NCBI GenBank assembly: GCA_028551475.1
Contig: CM052354.1
Coordinates: forward strand, 1,657,391-1,721,390
Reading direction: 5' to 3'
Source of the DNA: Casuarina equisetifolia
Taxonomy: Eukaryota > Streptophyta > Magnoliopsida > Fagales > Casuarinaceae
DNA length: 64,000 bases
The notes beneath the pieces are model-generated. The model saw only the letters and a list, made by a program, of their open reading frames with translations. It did no database searches and was not told the origin of the DNA. Positions 48,480 to 59,487 of this stretch are shown here, piece after piece. Each line of letters starts with the position of its first letter. The stretch's first letter is position 1. Both the position numbers and the translations under genes were made by a program.

Positions 48480-49130
48480 TGCATTATTCACTTACATGCT
48501 TCAAAAATGATTAATGCCTTGCAAACCCCTAGACATCTAGCTTATACACACTGAATATCGTGAGCATTATGAAACCGTCCTTATTTTCATCTGGTCCATC
48601 TTAAGGTTTATGGTGGATGCAAGAGTCGTGGGTGTTTCTTGTTTTATTGCTGTAAGGAATTCCTTCTTGGTCCATAGAAACAGAAAGGGGGTGAAAGAAG
48701 AGAGAGAGAGAGACAAAGGGGGAAAAAAATATTCATAGCATGCTTGTGCTTCACATCTCCACGTGAAAACATAGATAGTTGACAAGCGTTACTGCTTCCT
48801 TAAATTCTAGAAGAATATAGGAAAGAAGATATTTTAATTAGTCTCGCCCTTCTTTTCCTTGAAGTTGCATGATATTATACATTAGTCTCACCCTTTTCTT
48901 CCCTCTAACTTTGCATGATACTATCCATCATAGCCTTGAACAAAAGATGTCTTTCCCCATTCTTTTCTTCTTTTGGCAATGCACAATAGCATCGATTGTG
49001 TTCTTGAGATAAAAGGGGAACAAAATCATAGTCACGATCAATTTTCAAAGAGAAATCAAGCAATACCACTTCAGTAATTTTCAACTTCAATGAGTGATGA
49101 ACTACTCATGATGTATAATAATCTAAACCT
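48480..49130 (+). repeat. Duplicated AS8-like 3' flank, first half
   Basis: This matches 46738-47160 with moderate divergence (GATTAATGCC, GACAAGC with TTACTGCTTCC, AGAATATAGGAAAG, AGAAATCAAGCAATACCA, GATGAACTACTCATGATG). It also matches 53935-54277 plus 59878-60160 more closely. The latter pair and the two plastid inserts form one large duplication unit. Confidence 0.8.
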
Positions 49131-49394
49131 TATTTGTTTTACACATCAAGTTTTTCACTTAATTATTTAAGAAAAATTATTAGTTTGGCCATAATTCTGC
49201 TTTTTTTTTTTCAGTTAATCTTATTTACTTTTTATTTTTACATTATTCCACATCTTATTATATATGTTTCACATAGTCTACGTTTTCAAACACTTGAATT
49301 TCAATTACAAAAAAGAAATCCTATCTTGGGATTAGCTCGTGGTGTTGATAATGGATTAGAACTCTACTTCGGATCTGGTTTGGACTTCAACAAC

Positions 49395-49403
49395 TATATA
49401 TAA
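49395..49403 (+). promoter_or_regulatory. TATA box of RING-H2 copy 1
   Basis: TATATATAA inside AACTATATATAATG, in the promoter module also seen at 60358-60366. Confidence 0.55.
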
Positions 49404-49412
49404 TGATTCCCC

Positions 49413-49790
49413 TTGAGAAGGAAAACACAAAAAAATCCTCGCCGGACGTTCCTTGCGAAACTGCTTCACCACCACCGCAAACTGCTTGTATCCCCCAACA
49501 ATGCGCCCTACGCAACCCCATCGCTCCCTCCTCTCCAATCCCTTGCAAACTACTTTTCCTCTGCTGCATCGACTCCATCACCGCCGTCCACAGAATCCTC
49601 GCCCAGTTTAGGTGTCATCTTGTTCCTTGTCGCCATCTACGTCATCGTCACGATAATACTCGTCGTACATTGGTGTACCCTTCCCAGTCCGCGAGTGGGC
49701 GAGTTCGAGGTGGAGGAGACCGTTCCGAATATTCCGTTTTGGAAACGCATCTTTTCCTGCCGTCCGACTCAAATACATGCGGAGGGCTGA
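49413..49790 (+). pseudogene. RING-H2 (ATL-like) copy 1, truncated
   Basis: The frame keeps the N-terminal HHHRKLLVSPN piece, a serine/proline-rich stretch, one membrane helix (VILFLVAIYVIVTIILVVH) and part of the RING context (GEFEVEETVPNIPFWKRIF). Compared with the intact copy at 51858, the exon end carrying CAIC is missing, the third RING cysteine is Trp, and about 17 residues with the His/Cys pairs are deleted before CRPTQIH. It also lacks the ATG used by the intact copy. It cannot form a RING and is a pseudogene, though its promoter module remains. Confidence 0.8.
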
Positions 49791-49971
49791 CAATTTTATT
49801 TTTGTAGAGTTATTTAGATTATTTTAGGGAACAAGTAATGTATTTTTGGGGGACAACATTTTAATTATGAAAAGTGGTACTGTCGGAACCAAGAGAGAAA
49901 GAGAATAGAAAATCAAAAAGAAAAAGTAAAATTCTTAATTTTGGGTTTGATTTTGTAGGAGTTTATCTCTT

Positions 49972-50326
49972 TAGTGGGTGATGAACTACTCATGATGATG
50001 CATGGTAGTCTTAACTTACTTGTTTTACAAATACAAAGTTATTTTAAACTTGTAAGTTTATTTTTGACAGGGGATATTTTTTATATTAGCCTAATGAGTT
50101 TAAGCCAACAGTTTATGTGTATGCAAACACTAGCTTATTTGTTCTGCAGCGATCATTTGCTGAAGGTGGCATGAATGATTGGTTTTGGACAGTGGTAATG
50201 GTGGTTATGTCAAATGTCAAATGTCAAATGTGTTGCTTAAAAGTGTTGTATTATGCACAAAAGCAGAGGAACTTCCTAAGCTTGGTAACTTCTTGGTGTA
50301 TGAATGTTTAAAATTGGCAACTTAAT
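49972..50326 (+). repeat. Duplicated AS8-like 3' flank, second half
   Basis: Nearly identical to 47123-47478, including TTTTTGACAGGGGATATTTT, TTGTTCTGCAGCGATCA and GGTGTATGAATGTTTAAAAT. The main differences are a short local CAAATGT triplication and loss of a small piece near GTTGATCGGTCC. This is a recent copy. Confidence 0.9.
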
Positions 50327-50575
50327 AAATAGTTGTTATGCTAATATAAGGATTAGTGTATCATTAATCATATAAAATTTTGTTTTCTTCATATCTGTTT
50401 GTGTATACATTTGATTCAAGTAAATCTCTCAACACTAATCAAGTCATTTTTCTTGCTCTATATGTCATAAACTCATATTCGAAAAAGAGTTTCTTGTATT
50501 TTCTTTCATTTTTATAATATGATAAAAAAATTTGTTTTAGATTTCAATTAGGATGTTCACATTGTAACAAAAGGG

Positions 50576-50650
50576 GAACAAGGGGTTGGTCCCCAAGGCT
50601 TCGTGGTACTCTATTACCACTAGGTTGGGGTTTGATATTTTATTACTTAA
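50576..50650 (+). mobile_element. Possible degraded SINE
   Basis: GGCTTCGTGGTACTC resembles box A and AGGTTGGGGTTTGATA resembles box B. No clear tail or target duplication. Confidence 0.3.
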
Positions 50651-51130
50651 TTTTTTAATGAATTAGGGATAAACCTTTGTTCTTTTTATAATTTCAATAT
50701 AAAAATTCAAACTTAGAATACTTAAGGAAAATTATTACTTTGGCCACAAAATTATTATCATGTAATTTTATTTATTTATAGTATTTTTATTCTTAATTAA
50801 TTTTTTTTAGGAAATGATAAATTTTACTCAAAATGATATCACTTTATGAAGATTTTATATTTTTAAACAAAAAATCTATCTCTTGTAATAACTTTTTTTT
50901 TCTAAAACTTTTGATAATAAAATAGGATTATCAATTGTTTATTTTTCTTTAAAATTTAAATACTTATTTAAATACTGAGTCCAATTTCATTTCAACTACA
51001 AAAAGAAATCCGGACTTTAGCAACTATATGTCCCCAATCCTAGAACAAAGTGTTCCTAATAGCCATTGATAAGTCCACATAACAAGTCTCTCATGTATGT
51101 GTTGTAAATATAATTTAATAAAATCAATAT
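50650..51130 (+). pseudogene. RING-H2 module remnant: promoter joined to 3' UTR, coding part lost
   Basis: The upstream promoter module (AATTAGGGATAAACC, TTTGGCCACAAAATTATTATC, CATTTCAACTACAAAAAGAAATC, CGGACTTTAGCAACTATAT) is followed at once by the 3' UTR block AGAACAAAGTGTTCCTAAT and TGATAAGTC, known from 52765-52850 downstream of the intact gene. The gene body is absent. An LINE-like AT-rich piece (about 50815-50960) interrupts the promoter part. Confidence 0.65.
50815..50960 (-). mobile_element. Short LINE-derived fragment
   Basis: Weakly similar to 7850-7960 (GATTTTATATTTTTAAACAAAAAA, AATAGGATTATCAATTG). It is probably a small antisense scrap of the same LINE family. Confidence 0.35.
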
Positions 51131-51790
51131 ATTCCTTGTTCAATATAAATACTTCCCGGGAGCATTTCACTCTGGAGAGACCAATCATAAAAAAAAATTG
51201 ACGACTTCAGAAGTTTAGAAATTGATAATAAATAGATGTGTTGAGAACTGATTAATTTATCGCAAACAATATAATATCGTGTTCTAAATGCTAAAAACAC
51301 TCATAATCCCGAAACAGTTTCTTTTATTTCTTTCATTTTTTTTTTCTTCCATTTCCTGGAAATTTTCTGTTTTAGATCTCAATTAAGAAGGTCATACTGT
51401 AGGGGAGTGGAAGGGTCTCATGATTGCTGGTAGTAATCATAAATTTTACATCAGTAAGAATTTAAACCAAATAAGGATTCTTTCAACTTCTAAATACTTT
51501 TATTGTTATCAAATTCTGATAGGAGTATCTAAACACTCTATTATTCAACTTTTCAATAAATTATGAGTAAATCCTTGTTCTTTTCATAATTTCAATATAA
51601 AAATTCAAGATTAGAATTTGAATTAGTTTCCAAAGAGAAATTTTCATCAAATTCTTCAATTACTTAAGAAAAATTATTATCATGTAATTTTATTTATTTA
51701 TAGAATTTTTTGTTCTTAATTATTTTTTTAAAAAATTAATTAACTATTTTAAATATTGAATCCAATTCCATTTCAACTACTGAAAAGAAA

Positions 51791-51801
51791 TATATATATA
51801 A
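51791..51801 (+). promoter_or_regulatory. TATA box of the intact RING-H2 gene
   Basis: TATATATATAA lies about 60 bases before the ATG, at the same place in the promoter module as in copies 1 and 3. Confidence 0.55.
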
Positions 51802-51857
51802 TGAAAACACAAAATCCTCGCCGGAAAACTTCTTTCTGAGCGAAACATACCGTCACG

Positions 51858-52558
51858 ATGAATGTCTACCACCGCAAACTGCTAGGAGCCACATCGACTC
51901 CGTTAGCATCGGACGGACCTATTGATGGCCCTTTATTTTTTGTCATAAGCTATGGCAGCCCCATCGTCACGTTCATCGTCATGTTCATCGTCTTCAACAT
52001 CGCCTTCCTCCGCGCCATCGGCATAAACCTTTGTAGTTGCTGTTGCTGGTGCGATCAGGATGAATACCCAAACAGCCTTAGTCTACCAACAAGAACTTCT
52101 TCTCCGGCACCTGACGTTACCTCCCTATCGAAGGAGACAATCTATGCTTTGCCTGTGTTTCCTTATTTGAAGCAAGCAAACTGCCGAGAAGATTGCGCAA
52201 TTTGCTTAGGTGAGGTCTTTTTGTTTTGTTGTAATATTACAGCTCATGCACCCAACTCATGTATACATCTATCAAATCTTAGACTTTACCGTGAAGATCC
52301 TTATTAGCTCATCATTGAACTAATTGATTAAATGACTGTTTAGGTGAGTTTGAAGAGGAAGAGACCGTCAAGAAGATTCCGTTTTGTAAACACATCTTTC
52401 ATCCGGAATGTCTCGATGAATGGCTTTCGTGGAATGCAACGTGTCCCCTCTGCCGATCGACTCAAATGGCTGAGCATGCAGCAAGTAATGCAGCTGGAGC
52501 CTCTGCACAAGGTAGCCCTCTCGAGGTTCACCGCCCTCTGCCTACCATGCCGGCTTAG
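51858..52558 (+). CDS. ATL-type RING-H2 E3 ubiquitin ligase, intact copy
   Basis: Two exons, 51858-52209 and 52344-52558, give 188 aa. A membrane helix at about residues 25-52 ([19 protein letters not shown]) is followed by a cysteine-rich patch (NLCSCCCWC) and a linker. The RING-H2 domain has Cys113, Cys116, Cys132, His134, His137, Cys140, Cys151 and Cys154, with [17 protein letters not shown] matching the C-x2-C-x15-C-x-H-x2-H-x2-C-x10-C-x2-C pattern. The intron (GTGAGG donor, TGTTTAG acceptor) splits the RING in phase 1 right after CAICL. ATL-like proteins are membrane E3 ligases that recruit E2 enzymes, often in defence; the substrate is unknown. A TATA box lies at about 51791-51801. This is the only copy of the local family with all eight ligands. 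The intron inside the RING is unusual for ATLs, most of which have none. Confidence 0.85.
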
Positions 52559-53165
52559 AGAACTCTGGCCATTGGCCTTAGCCAGTTCCAAGAACAGGGA
52601 TCAGTCCATCATTCTGCATGTTCAGCAAGCTCCAACTAGATTGATATCAGAACTTTATTTGAGTTTAGCTTTGAGTTTTTTTTTTTAGTTGAAATTTAAG
52701 TTTAGCGACTTGGAAGTTAAATTCTTGTTCAACTTAAAATTCTTAGAAATAGAGTTATAGATAGAATCTTAGAGCAAAGTGTTCCTAACAATCTTGATAA
52801 GTCTATATGATGGGTCTCTCGTGTATTTGTTTATAAATATAATTTAATATATATTCATTTTTCTCTTTCTCTCTTTCGTTATGAGTACACACTAAAATAT
52901 ATCCAGTACAGCTCTAGCCCTAGTCTTGAACACATAGAGCTAGAGTACTAACTTATCCACCAAGCCTACGACTTCCAATCTTCATTCTGTCAAGATTGAC
53001 CATTTGCATTACTACACCAGGCAAAGAGACATTGTATCATATACCTTCACTTGTTGATTCCATGTCGAAGTTTCGCCAACCTATCGGCAACTCTGTTTCC
53101 AAACCCTGTATACATGAACAACCTTAGAATATCTTGGAAGGAGACTTCGACATCTACGCAGCACG
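52559..53165. other. 3' flank of the intact RING-H2 gene
   Basis: Contains the shared 3' UTR block (about 52765-52860) and then a stretch of about 300 bases (52870-53165) without similarity to other parts of the window. No gene is seen. Confidence 0.5.
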
Positions 53166-53800
53166 TAGCTAAGTTTCCAGATTTAAATTGGTGACACGAG
53201 GATTTTCAATTCTCTGTTCTACCAGCTAAGCTATCTTGACCATTATGTCCTCCTCATTTTAAAAAATGAATTAGGTTTATGTCAATTAAAAAGACATAAA
53301 AAAGATATTACAAACCTAGACCCTGAAATTTCTTGTATCTTCAAAAAAAAAAGAAAACTTTATAAGTTTTAGTACAGTACCGGAGATGATATATATTGTT
53401 AATCATTAATATTTGAAGTGGGGATACCTTACTCAAAGATGTTCATTTGTAGGTTTATCATATATATCACAAATATTGTGATAATAAAAAACAATTTCCA
53501 ATCGGATCCATTTGTAAAAGAGTAGAATCCGCGAAAAACATAACGAATTTTTTTTAAACCGCTAACGAACATAAAAGAACAGATCGGATAAATAATTACG
53601 GAGTCGAAGGGGCCTTTTGTTTGGGGATAGAGGGACTTGAACCCTCACGATTTCTAAAATCGACGGATTTTCCTCTTACTATAAATTTCATTGTTGTCGA
53701 TATTGACATGTAAAATGGGACTCTATCTTTATTCTCGTCCGATTAATTAGTTCTTCAAAAGATCTATCAGACTATGATGGAGTAAAGAATTTGATTAATA
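53166..53800 (-). other. Nuclear plastid DNA insert (NUPT), trnF to trnL intron, copy 2
   Basis: Nearly identical to copy 1 from the trnF body onwards. It starts inside trnF (ATTTAAATTGGTGACACGAG) and lacks the acceptor end. The trnL 3' exon (53622-53671) is better kept than in copy 1, with GGGGATAGAGGGACTTGAAC and ACGATTTCTAAAATCGACGG. Confidence 0.92.
53622..53671 (-). pseudogene. trnL-UAA: Plastid-derived trnL (UAA) 3' exon, well kept
   Basis: The minus strand keeps the exon sequence including GGGTTCAAGTCCCTCTATCC. The 5' exon is absent, so it cannot give a tRNA. Confidence 0.85.
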
Positions 53801-53934
53801 AATATTCAATTATTATCTAATCCAAAAGCTTATATGAGAATGAATAGAACATATTATAATATAATAAGAATCCAATTTCTTCCTTAGCAATGTAGGTTTC
53901 ATTGGCCACATCTTAATGATATGCATTATTCACT

Positions 53935-54277
53935 TACATGCTTCAAAAATGATTAATGCCCTGCAAAACCCTAGACATCTAGCTTATACACATTGAATAT
54001 CGTGAGCATTATGAAACCATCCTTATTTTCATCTAGTCCATCTTAAGGTTTATGGTGGATACAAGAGTCGTGGCTGTTTCTTGTTGTGTTGCTGTAAGGA
54101 ATTCCTTTCTTGGTCCATAGAAGTAGTAAGGGGGTGAAAGAAGAGAGAGAGAGACAAAGGGGGAGAAAAAGATTCATAGCATGCTTGTGCTTCACATCTT
54201 CACGTGACAACATAAATAGTTGACAAGCTTTACTGCTTTCCTTATATTTTATAAGAATATAGGAAATGAGATATTTT
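53935..54277 (+). repeat. Duplicated AS8-like 3' flank, unit B, left part
   Basis: Close match to 48480-48830 with few differences. The unit is broken at 54277/59878 by LTR elements and resumes at 59883. Confidence 0.85.
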
Positions 54278-54299
54278 TGTAAGCATTAGTCCAGGTCTA

Positions 54300-54761
54300 T
54301 GCAGCGGTCCTGTGATAGATTTTGAGCCCTAACGTAAGACCTTGTTAAAGGACGTAAAGGAACCAAGGAAAAATCAACAGGAACACCCTTAGAATGCTTC
54401 GCCTTTCTACCAATCTTGAACTTGTATGAATTACACAAGGATTTCTTAGAGGGAACCCCAGACCTCAACAAGCAACAGAATGCTTCACAACTTTCAACAA
54501 CCCCTTCCCGCCTCTAGTTCCCTCTATTTATCTTCGTTACTGACTCCTAACACCCTTGCTTAACAGATTCCTAACAACTTTACTTAACAGACTCTTTAAC
54601 AGCCCGAAGCTTCCCTTTTATGTTTAGCAACAATTGTAAAAGCAAAACGACAATACATTTGATAAAGGCAAACGACATCGTCTGCAGTCCATCACTTATT
54701 AGAGACACCTCATCAAGGCTGAATTAAGGACGTGGCAAGCTATTGTAGATGGACTGCTACA
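54300..54761 (-). repeat. 3' LTR of the Ty3 chromovirus
   Basis: 462 bases, matching 59316-59777. It ends at the purine tract of the internal region. Confidence 0.95.
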
Positions 54762-54771
54762 TCCCTCCTCC

Positions 54772-57700
54772 CTAGGCAATAACCTTGTCCCCAAGGTTGA
54801 ATAAGGGATAGCGTTCTTCAAAAAGTTCTGCATCCAACCAAGTAGCTTCTTGGACCGGAAGACCTTGCCAATGAACTAGGTACTGTGGCCGCCTCTTCTT
54901 CACTCTCTGCTCCAGTATTGCTTGTGGAGGAGGACTGATTATTCCTTCATTCACCAGATAAGTTGGCAACTCAGCTTGCACTTGAATGCCTTCTCCAACC
55001 ACTCTTTTTAACATGGAAACATGGAACACATCATGTATCTTTGATCCCTCTGGAAGTCTCAAACGATAGGCAACTTCCCCTACCTTCTGCAGCACCTCAA
55101 AAGGTCCAAAGTATCTCGGGGATAGCTTATGATTCTTCCTAACAACGACAGACTGTCCTCTATAAGGTTGGAGCTTGAGATAAACATGATCCCCTACCTC
55201 AAATGATTCCTCTTTACGACCCACATTGTAATACTTCTTCATCCTATTCTGTGCTCCCCTTAGCCTTTCTTTAATCTCCTTAAGAACCAAGTCTCGGTCT
55301 TGCAATGCTTGGTCAACAGCAGCTACCGCAGAGGTACCTGGAATATAAGACAAAAGAGAGGGTGGTGGCCTTCCATACATCACTTCATAAGGGGATTTTT
55401 TTGTTACACTATGGACACTAGTGTTGTAACAATACTCAACCCACGGCAACCATTTGTACCACTCTTTAGGATGATCCCATGTGAACCCTCTCAAGTACAC
55501 CTCTAGCGTTTTGTTAACCACTTCAGTTTGGCCGTCAGTTTGTGGGTGATAAGCTGTAGAAAAGTTGAACTTTGTTCCCTGTAGCTCAAATAATTGTCTC
55601 CAGAAACCACTCGTGAAGACTACATCCCTATCACAAACTATGCTCCTCGGCAACCCATAAAGTTTGAATATGTGTTCAAAAAATATTTGAGCTACATTCA
55701 CTGCTGTATATGGATGTGCTAAAGCCATAAAATGTGCTGCCTTAGATAATCGATCCACCACTACAAAAATAACTTGCTTACCTCTGGAACTCGGCAGACC
55801 TTCTATGAAGTCCATAGATAAGTCTTCCCATACCTGATTAGGAATAGGCAATGGCTGCAGCAACCCGTTGGGTTTAGTATTCTGGCATTTAATTCTTTGA
55901 CAAACATTACATTCCCTTACAAACTGCATCACGGTCTTCTTCATGTTAACCCAGAAAAACGTGGCCTTAACTCTCTGAAGAGTTTTAAAATACCCTTCAT
56001 GTGTGTTCCCATGTATTTCTTGTAAAATGGTAGGGATTAAAATAGAGTTTCTACCCAAGAATATTCTGCCTTGGTGGAAAAGAATACCATTTTTGTATTG
56101 CCAATGTCTGCTAGCTTCTCCGATAATCACCTTGTTCAGCATCTCTTGAGTTTCCTTGTCTGTACGTGCTTCTTCCTGGATGGAATCCAGCCATTCTGGA
56201 ATTGGCAGTGTGATAGCCAATACTCTGCTCTTTGGGAACTCCTTACTATTACTGCTCTCACCTACTTCCCACAATTTTCCATTTGATTTCCCATTCACGG
56301 TCTCATCATCCTCATCCTCTTGTTGCAGCACCCTTTTTCCCTTACATAATGCTTGCTTCTCTTGCGGTTTATTCACAATCTCCTTCTCTGCATCGGTTAT
56401 TTGAACTTCATCCCTCCTTGATAAGGCATCTGCTGCCCTATTGTCCTTCCCCGGTTTGTAATGTATTTCAAAATCAAACCCCACTAACTTGATTAACCAT
56501 TTTTGTTGAGCAGGGGTTGTAATCTTCTGGTTCCACAAACTTTGAAGACTTCTTTGGTCCGTTTTCACCACAAACTTAGTCCCCAACAGATACTGTCTCC
56601 ACCTTTTCACTGCCAAAATAAGTGCCAGTAGTTCCTTTTCATACGTAGATAGTGATAAGTTCTTCCCCTTAAGGGCTTGGCCGAAATACGCAATTGGTCT
56701 TTGCTCCTGTGATAACACAGCACCCACCCCAACACCACAAGCATCACACTCTACCGTGAAAGGAATTGAGAAGTCCGGTAACCGTAGCACAGGTGCTTCT
56801 GTCATAGCCTTCTTGAGACTATTAAAAGCTACTTCTGCTGCTGCCGTCCATTCAAAAGCTTCCTTCCTTATCAACTTAGTGAGTGGTGCAGCCAGAACTC
56901 CATAATGTTGCACAAATTTTCTATAATAACCCGTTAACCCTAGGAAGCCTCTCAAAGCCTTCACAGTCTTAGGAACCGGCCAGTCAACCATGGTCTGTAT
57001 CTTTTCATTCTCAACATGCACTCCTGACTCAGAAATCACATGACCGAGATAGTTGACAGTGCTTACTCCAAAAGCACACTTCTCCCTTTTAACAAATAGC
57101 TGTTGAGTTAACAGTTTCTCAAAAACCAACCTTACATGCTCATAATGCTCATTCCAGTTCCTGCTATATATCAAAATGTCATCAAAAAATACCAAAACAA
57201 AACTGCCAAGATACTCCTTGAAGACTTTATTCATTAAACTTTGAAAGGTTGAAGGGGCGTTGCACAACCCAAAGGGCATGACAAGGAACTCGTAATGCCC
57301 TAATGGAGTTTGGAAAGCTGTCTTCTTAACATCTGACTGTCTCATCTTAATCTGATGGTACCCAGACCGCAGATCAAGTTTAGTAAACAATTTTGCCCCA
57401 TGGAGCTCATCCAAGAGCTCATCCACCGTAGGTATAGGAAAACCATCCTTTACAGTTTCCTTGTTTAAAGCCCTATAATCCACACACATCCTCCATGTAC
57501 CATCCTTCTTCCTTACTAAGATGACCGGAGATGAGAAAGGGCTACTGCTTTCCTGTATTATTCCTTCTTCTAACATTTCCAGAACCAATTTCTCAATCTC
57601 TTTCTTTTGCAAATAGGGATATCGATATGGCTTACTGGCTATTACCTTCCTTTCATCCTTGAGTACGATTTGATGCTCATGAGATCTGTCAGGAGGCAAC

Positions 57701-59487
57701 CCATGCGGTTTTTGGAACAGCACATCAAACTTCTCCATAAGCCTTTCAAATTGTCTTGGCCATTTCACCAATTCGTTATTCCCCTTTGTTTCTATAGTTT
57801 TTATCTGAACCACCACTCCCCCCTTCTGTTGCTGTAATAGTTTGGCTAGCTCTACACTATTGATCATCTTATTTTTCAAATTTCTATCTCCCTGCAATTC
57901 AACCAACTTCCCGGCATACATGAAGGTCATTTTCAACTCAGAGAAATCCCACCTAACTTCTCCTAAAGTCTCCAACCATTGAACTCCCAATATTACTCCC
58001 AAGTTAGGGATGGGTAGAATGAAAAAATCTGCCAGTAATTTGTTTCCTTGAAGCTGCAATTCCACATTTCTACAAAATTCCTTTCCTTGGAGCTTTTCCC
58101 CATTAGCAACTTCCACCTTGAAGGTTTGAGTCATTTCTGGTTCCAATTGCATCTTCCGAGCTAACTGTGCACTCACAAAATTGTGAGTGCTTCCAGTGTC
58201 AACCAGCACCGCCACCCGCACCTTACTCCTTCCCATATCACCTTGTATACGCATAGTTCTTGGACAGCTTACTCCACATAAAGCTGCCACAGATAACATT
58301 CGTAATTCTCCCTGATTTTCTTCTACTTCCTGTTCACTATCTTCACTACCTTCTTCAGGATCTTGAACCTCTAGCAAAAACAGCTTCTTACATCTATGGC
58401 CAGGTGTGAATCTCTCATCACAATTAAAACATAACCCCTTCGCTCTCCTATCCATTATCTCCGGTTGAGTAAGCCTTTTAATAGGTAAGGAAACCTTATT
58501 TTCATTGTTCTTATTTTCTGTTCCAGCACCTACAAACTGTTTCTTCATCACCTGGTTAGCTGGATTTTTAGCAACCAACTCCTTAGCTTCAAACAATTTA
58601 GCAAATCCAATGGCAGCAGACAATGTAGGTGGATTGTGAGCAATAACATCTAACCTAATTTTCTCTTTCAAGCCACTAGTAAAATAGCTAATTCGTTGTT
58701 CAGTGCTTAAATGGCTAGATCTCAATAGTAGCTTACCAAATTGTCGCTGGTAATCCTGAACCGATCCATTCTGTTTGAGCTTCGTCAATTCACCAAAGTG
58801 ATCAGTGAAAATAGTAGGTCCGAACTGCTTCATTACTTCCTCAGTCAAGACATTCCAGGATATAAAATCAGTCTCATGCTCCTTCCGTAGAAGCTGGTAC
58901 ACCATCTGTGCTTCGCCATCCAAATGCCACGATGCAATTCTAACTTTATCCTCATCAGGAGTGTCATGAAAATCGAAGAACTGTGATGCACGATCTATCC
59001 ACCATGTAGGATCCGAACATCCATCATACTTGGGGAACTCCAACCTCACCATTCTGGTCTGAATCTGTCCAGAATGCGAGCGCCTTTCCTCTCGACGTCT
59101 CTTATCACCTCCGGAATCATCACGATTACATTTTCCTCCACTCTGTCCTGATGATTCAGGATCCCCATTCTTACTAGACTCAAACCGAGCCGCAATGCCA
59201 TCAATCCGAGTACTAAGGGCTTCGATTAATTGATGCATCGTCTCTGACAACTCCTGAACACCAGAATCGGAGTTCGGTTCCTTCCCTTGGTCAGAGCCTG
59301 GCATTGATACCAATTTGCAGCGGTCCTGTGATAGATTTTGAGCCCTAACGTAAGACCTTGTTAAAGGACGTAAAGGAACCAAGGAAAAATCAACAGGAAC
59401 ACCCTTAGAATGCTTCGCCTTTCTACCAATCTTGAACTTGTATGAATTACACAAGGATTTCTTAGAGGGAACCCCAGACCTCAACAA
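54772..59487 (-). CDS. Gag-Pol polyprotein frame of the Ty3 chromovirus
   Basis: One frame of 1571 codons. By approximate residue: retrotransposon Gag about 148-320 (FPKYDGCSDPTWWIDRASQF); CCHC knuckle about 352 (CFNCDERFTPGHRC); aspartic protease about 432 (VLVDTGSTHNFV); reverse transcriptase centred near 770 (FFDDILIYS); RNase H near 915 (VECDACGVGVGAVLS); integrase with its zinc-binding part near 1190 (CNVCQRIKC) and core VVVDRLSKAAHF; chromodomain about 1520-1560 (RRPQYLVHWQGLP). The frame starts within the 5' LTR and crosses the primer-binding site. It ends at the purine tract. Part of a mobile-element fossil. Confidence 0.92.
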   Translation of the reverse strand: MLRSGVPSKKSLCNSYKFKIGRKAKHSKGVPVDFSLVPLRPLTRSYVRAQNLSQDRCKLVSMPGSDQGKEPNSDSGVQELSETMHQLIEALSTRIDGIAARFESSKNGDPESSGQSGGKCNRDDSGGDKRRREERRSHSGQIQTRMVRLEFPKYDGCSDPTWWIDRASQFFDFHDTPDEDKVRIASWHLDGEAQMVYQLLRKEHETDFISWNVLTEEVMKQFGPTIFTDHFGELTKLKQNGSVQDYQRQFGKLLLRSSHLSTEQRISYFTSGLKEKIRLDVIAHNPPTLSAAIGFAKLFEAKELVAKNPANQVMKKQFVGAGTENKNNENKVSLPIKRLTQPEIMDRRAKGLCFNCDERFTPGHRCKKLFLLEVQDPEEGSEDSEQEVEENQGELRMLSVAALCGVSCPRTMRIQGDMGRSKVRVAVLVDTGSTHNFVSAQLARKMQLEPEMTQTFKVEVANGEKLQGKEFCRNVELQLQGNKLLADFFILPIPNLGVILGVQWLETLGEVRWDFSELKMTFMYAGKLVELQGDRNLKNKMINSVELAKLLQQQKGGVVVQIKTIETKGNNELVKWPRQFERLMEKFDVLFQKPHGLPPDRSHEHQIVLKDERKVIASKPYRYPYLQKKEIEKLVLEMLEEGIIQESSSPFSSPVILVRKKDGTWRMCVDYRALNKETVKDGFPIPTVDELLDELHGAKLFTKLDLRSGYHQIKMRQSDVKKTAFQTPLGHYEFLVMPFGLCNAPSTFQSLMNKVFKEYLGSFVLVFFDDILIYSRNWNEHYEHVRLVFEKLLTQQLFVKREKCAFGVSTVNYLGHVISESGVHVENEKIQTMVDWPVPKTVKALRGFLGLTGYYRKFVQHYGVLAAPLTKLIRKEAFEWTAAAEVAFNSLKKAMTEAPVLRLPDFSIPFTVECDACGVGVGAVLSQEQRPIAYFGQALKGKNLSLSTYEKELLALILAVKRWRQYLLGTKFVVKTDQRSLQSLWNQKITTPAQQKWLIKLVGFDFEIHYKPGKDNRAADALSRRDEVQITDAEKEIVNKPQEKQALCKGKRVLQQEDEDDETVNGKSNGKLWEVGESSNSKEFPKSRVLAITLPIPEWLDSIQEEARTDKETQEMLNKVIIGEASRHWQYKNGILFHQGRIFLGRNSILIPTILQEIHGNTHEGYFKTLQRVKATFFWVNMKKTVMQFVRECNVCQRIKCQNTKPNGLLQPLPIPNQVWEDLSMDFIEGLPSSRGKQVIFVVVDRLSKAAHFMALAHPYTAVNVAQIFFEHIFKLYGLPRSIVCDRDVVFTSGFWRQLFELQGTKFNFSTAYHPQTDGQTEVVNKTLEVYLRGFTWDHPKEWYKWLPWVEYCYNTSVHSVTKKSPYEVMYGRPPPSLLSYIPGTSAVAAVDQALQDRDLVLKEIKERLRGAQNRMKKYYNVGRKEESFEVGDHVYLKLQPYRGQSVVVRKNHKLSPRYFGPFEVLQKVGEVAYRLRLPEGSKIHDVFHVSMLKRVVGEGIQVQAELPTYLVNEGIISPPPQAILEQRVKKRRPQYLVHWQGLPVQEATWLDAELFEERYPLFNLGDKVIA

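Noticed and set aside
54286-54471. Separate small gene of 61 codons
   Set aside because: It is the LTR copy of the start of the Ty3 Gag-Pol frame.
55300-57837. Plus-strand open frames within the Ty3 element
   Set aside because: Shadows of the minus-strand Gag-Pol frame.
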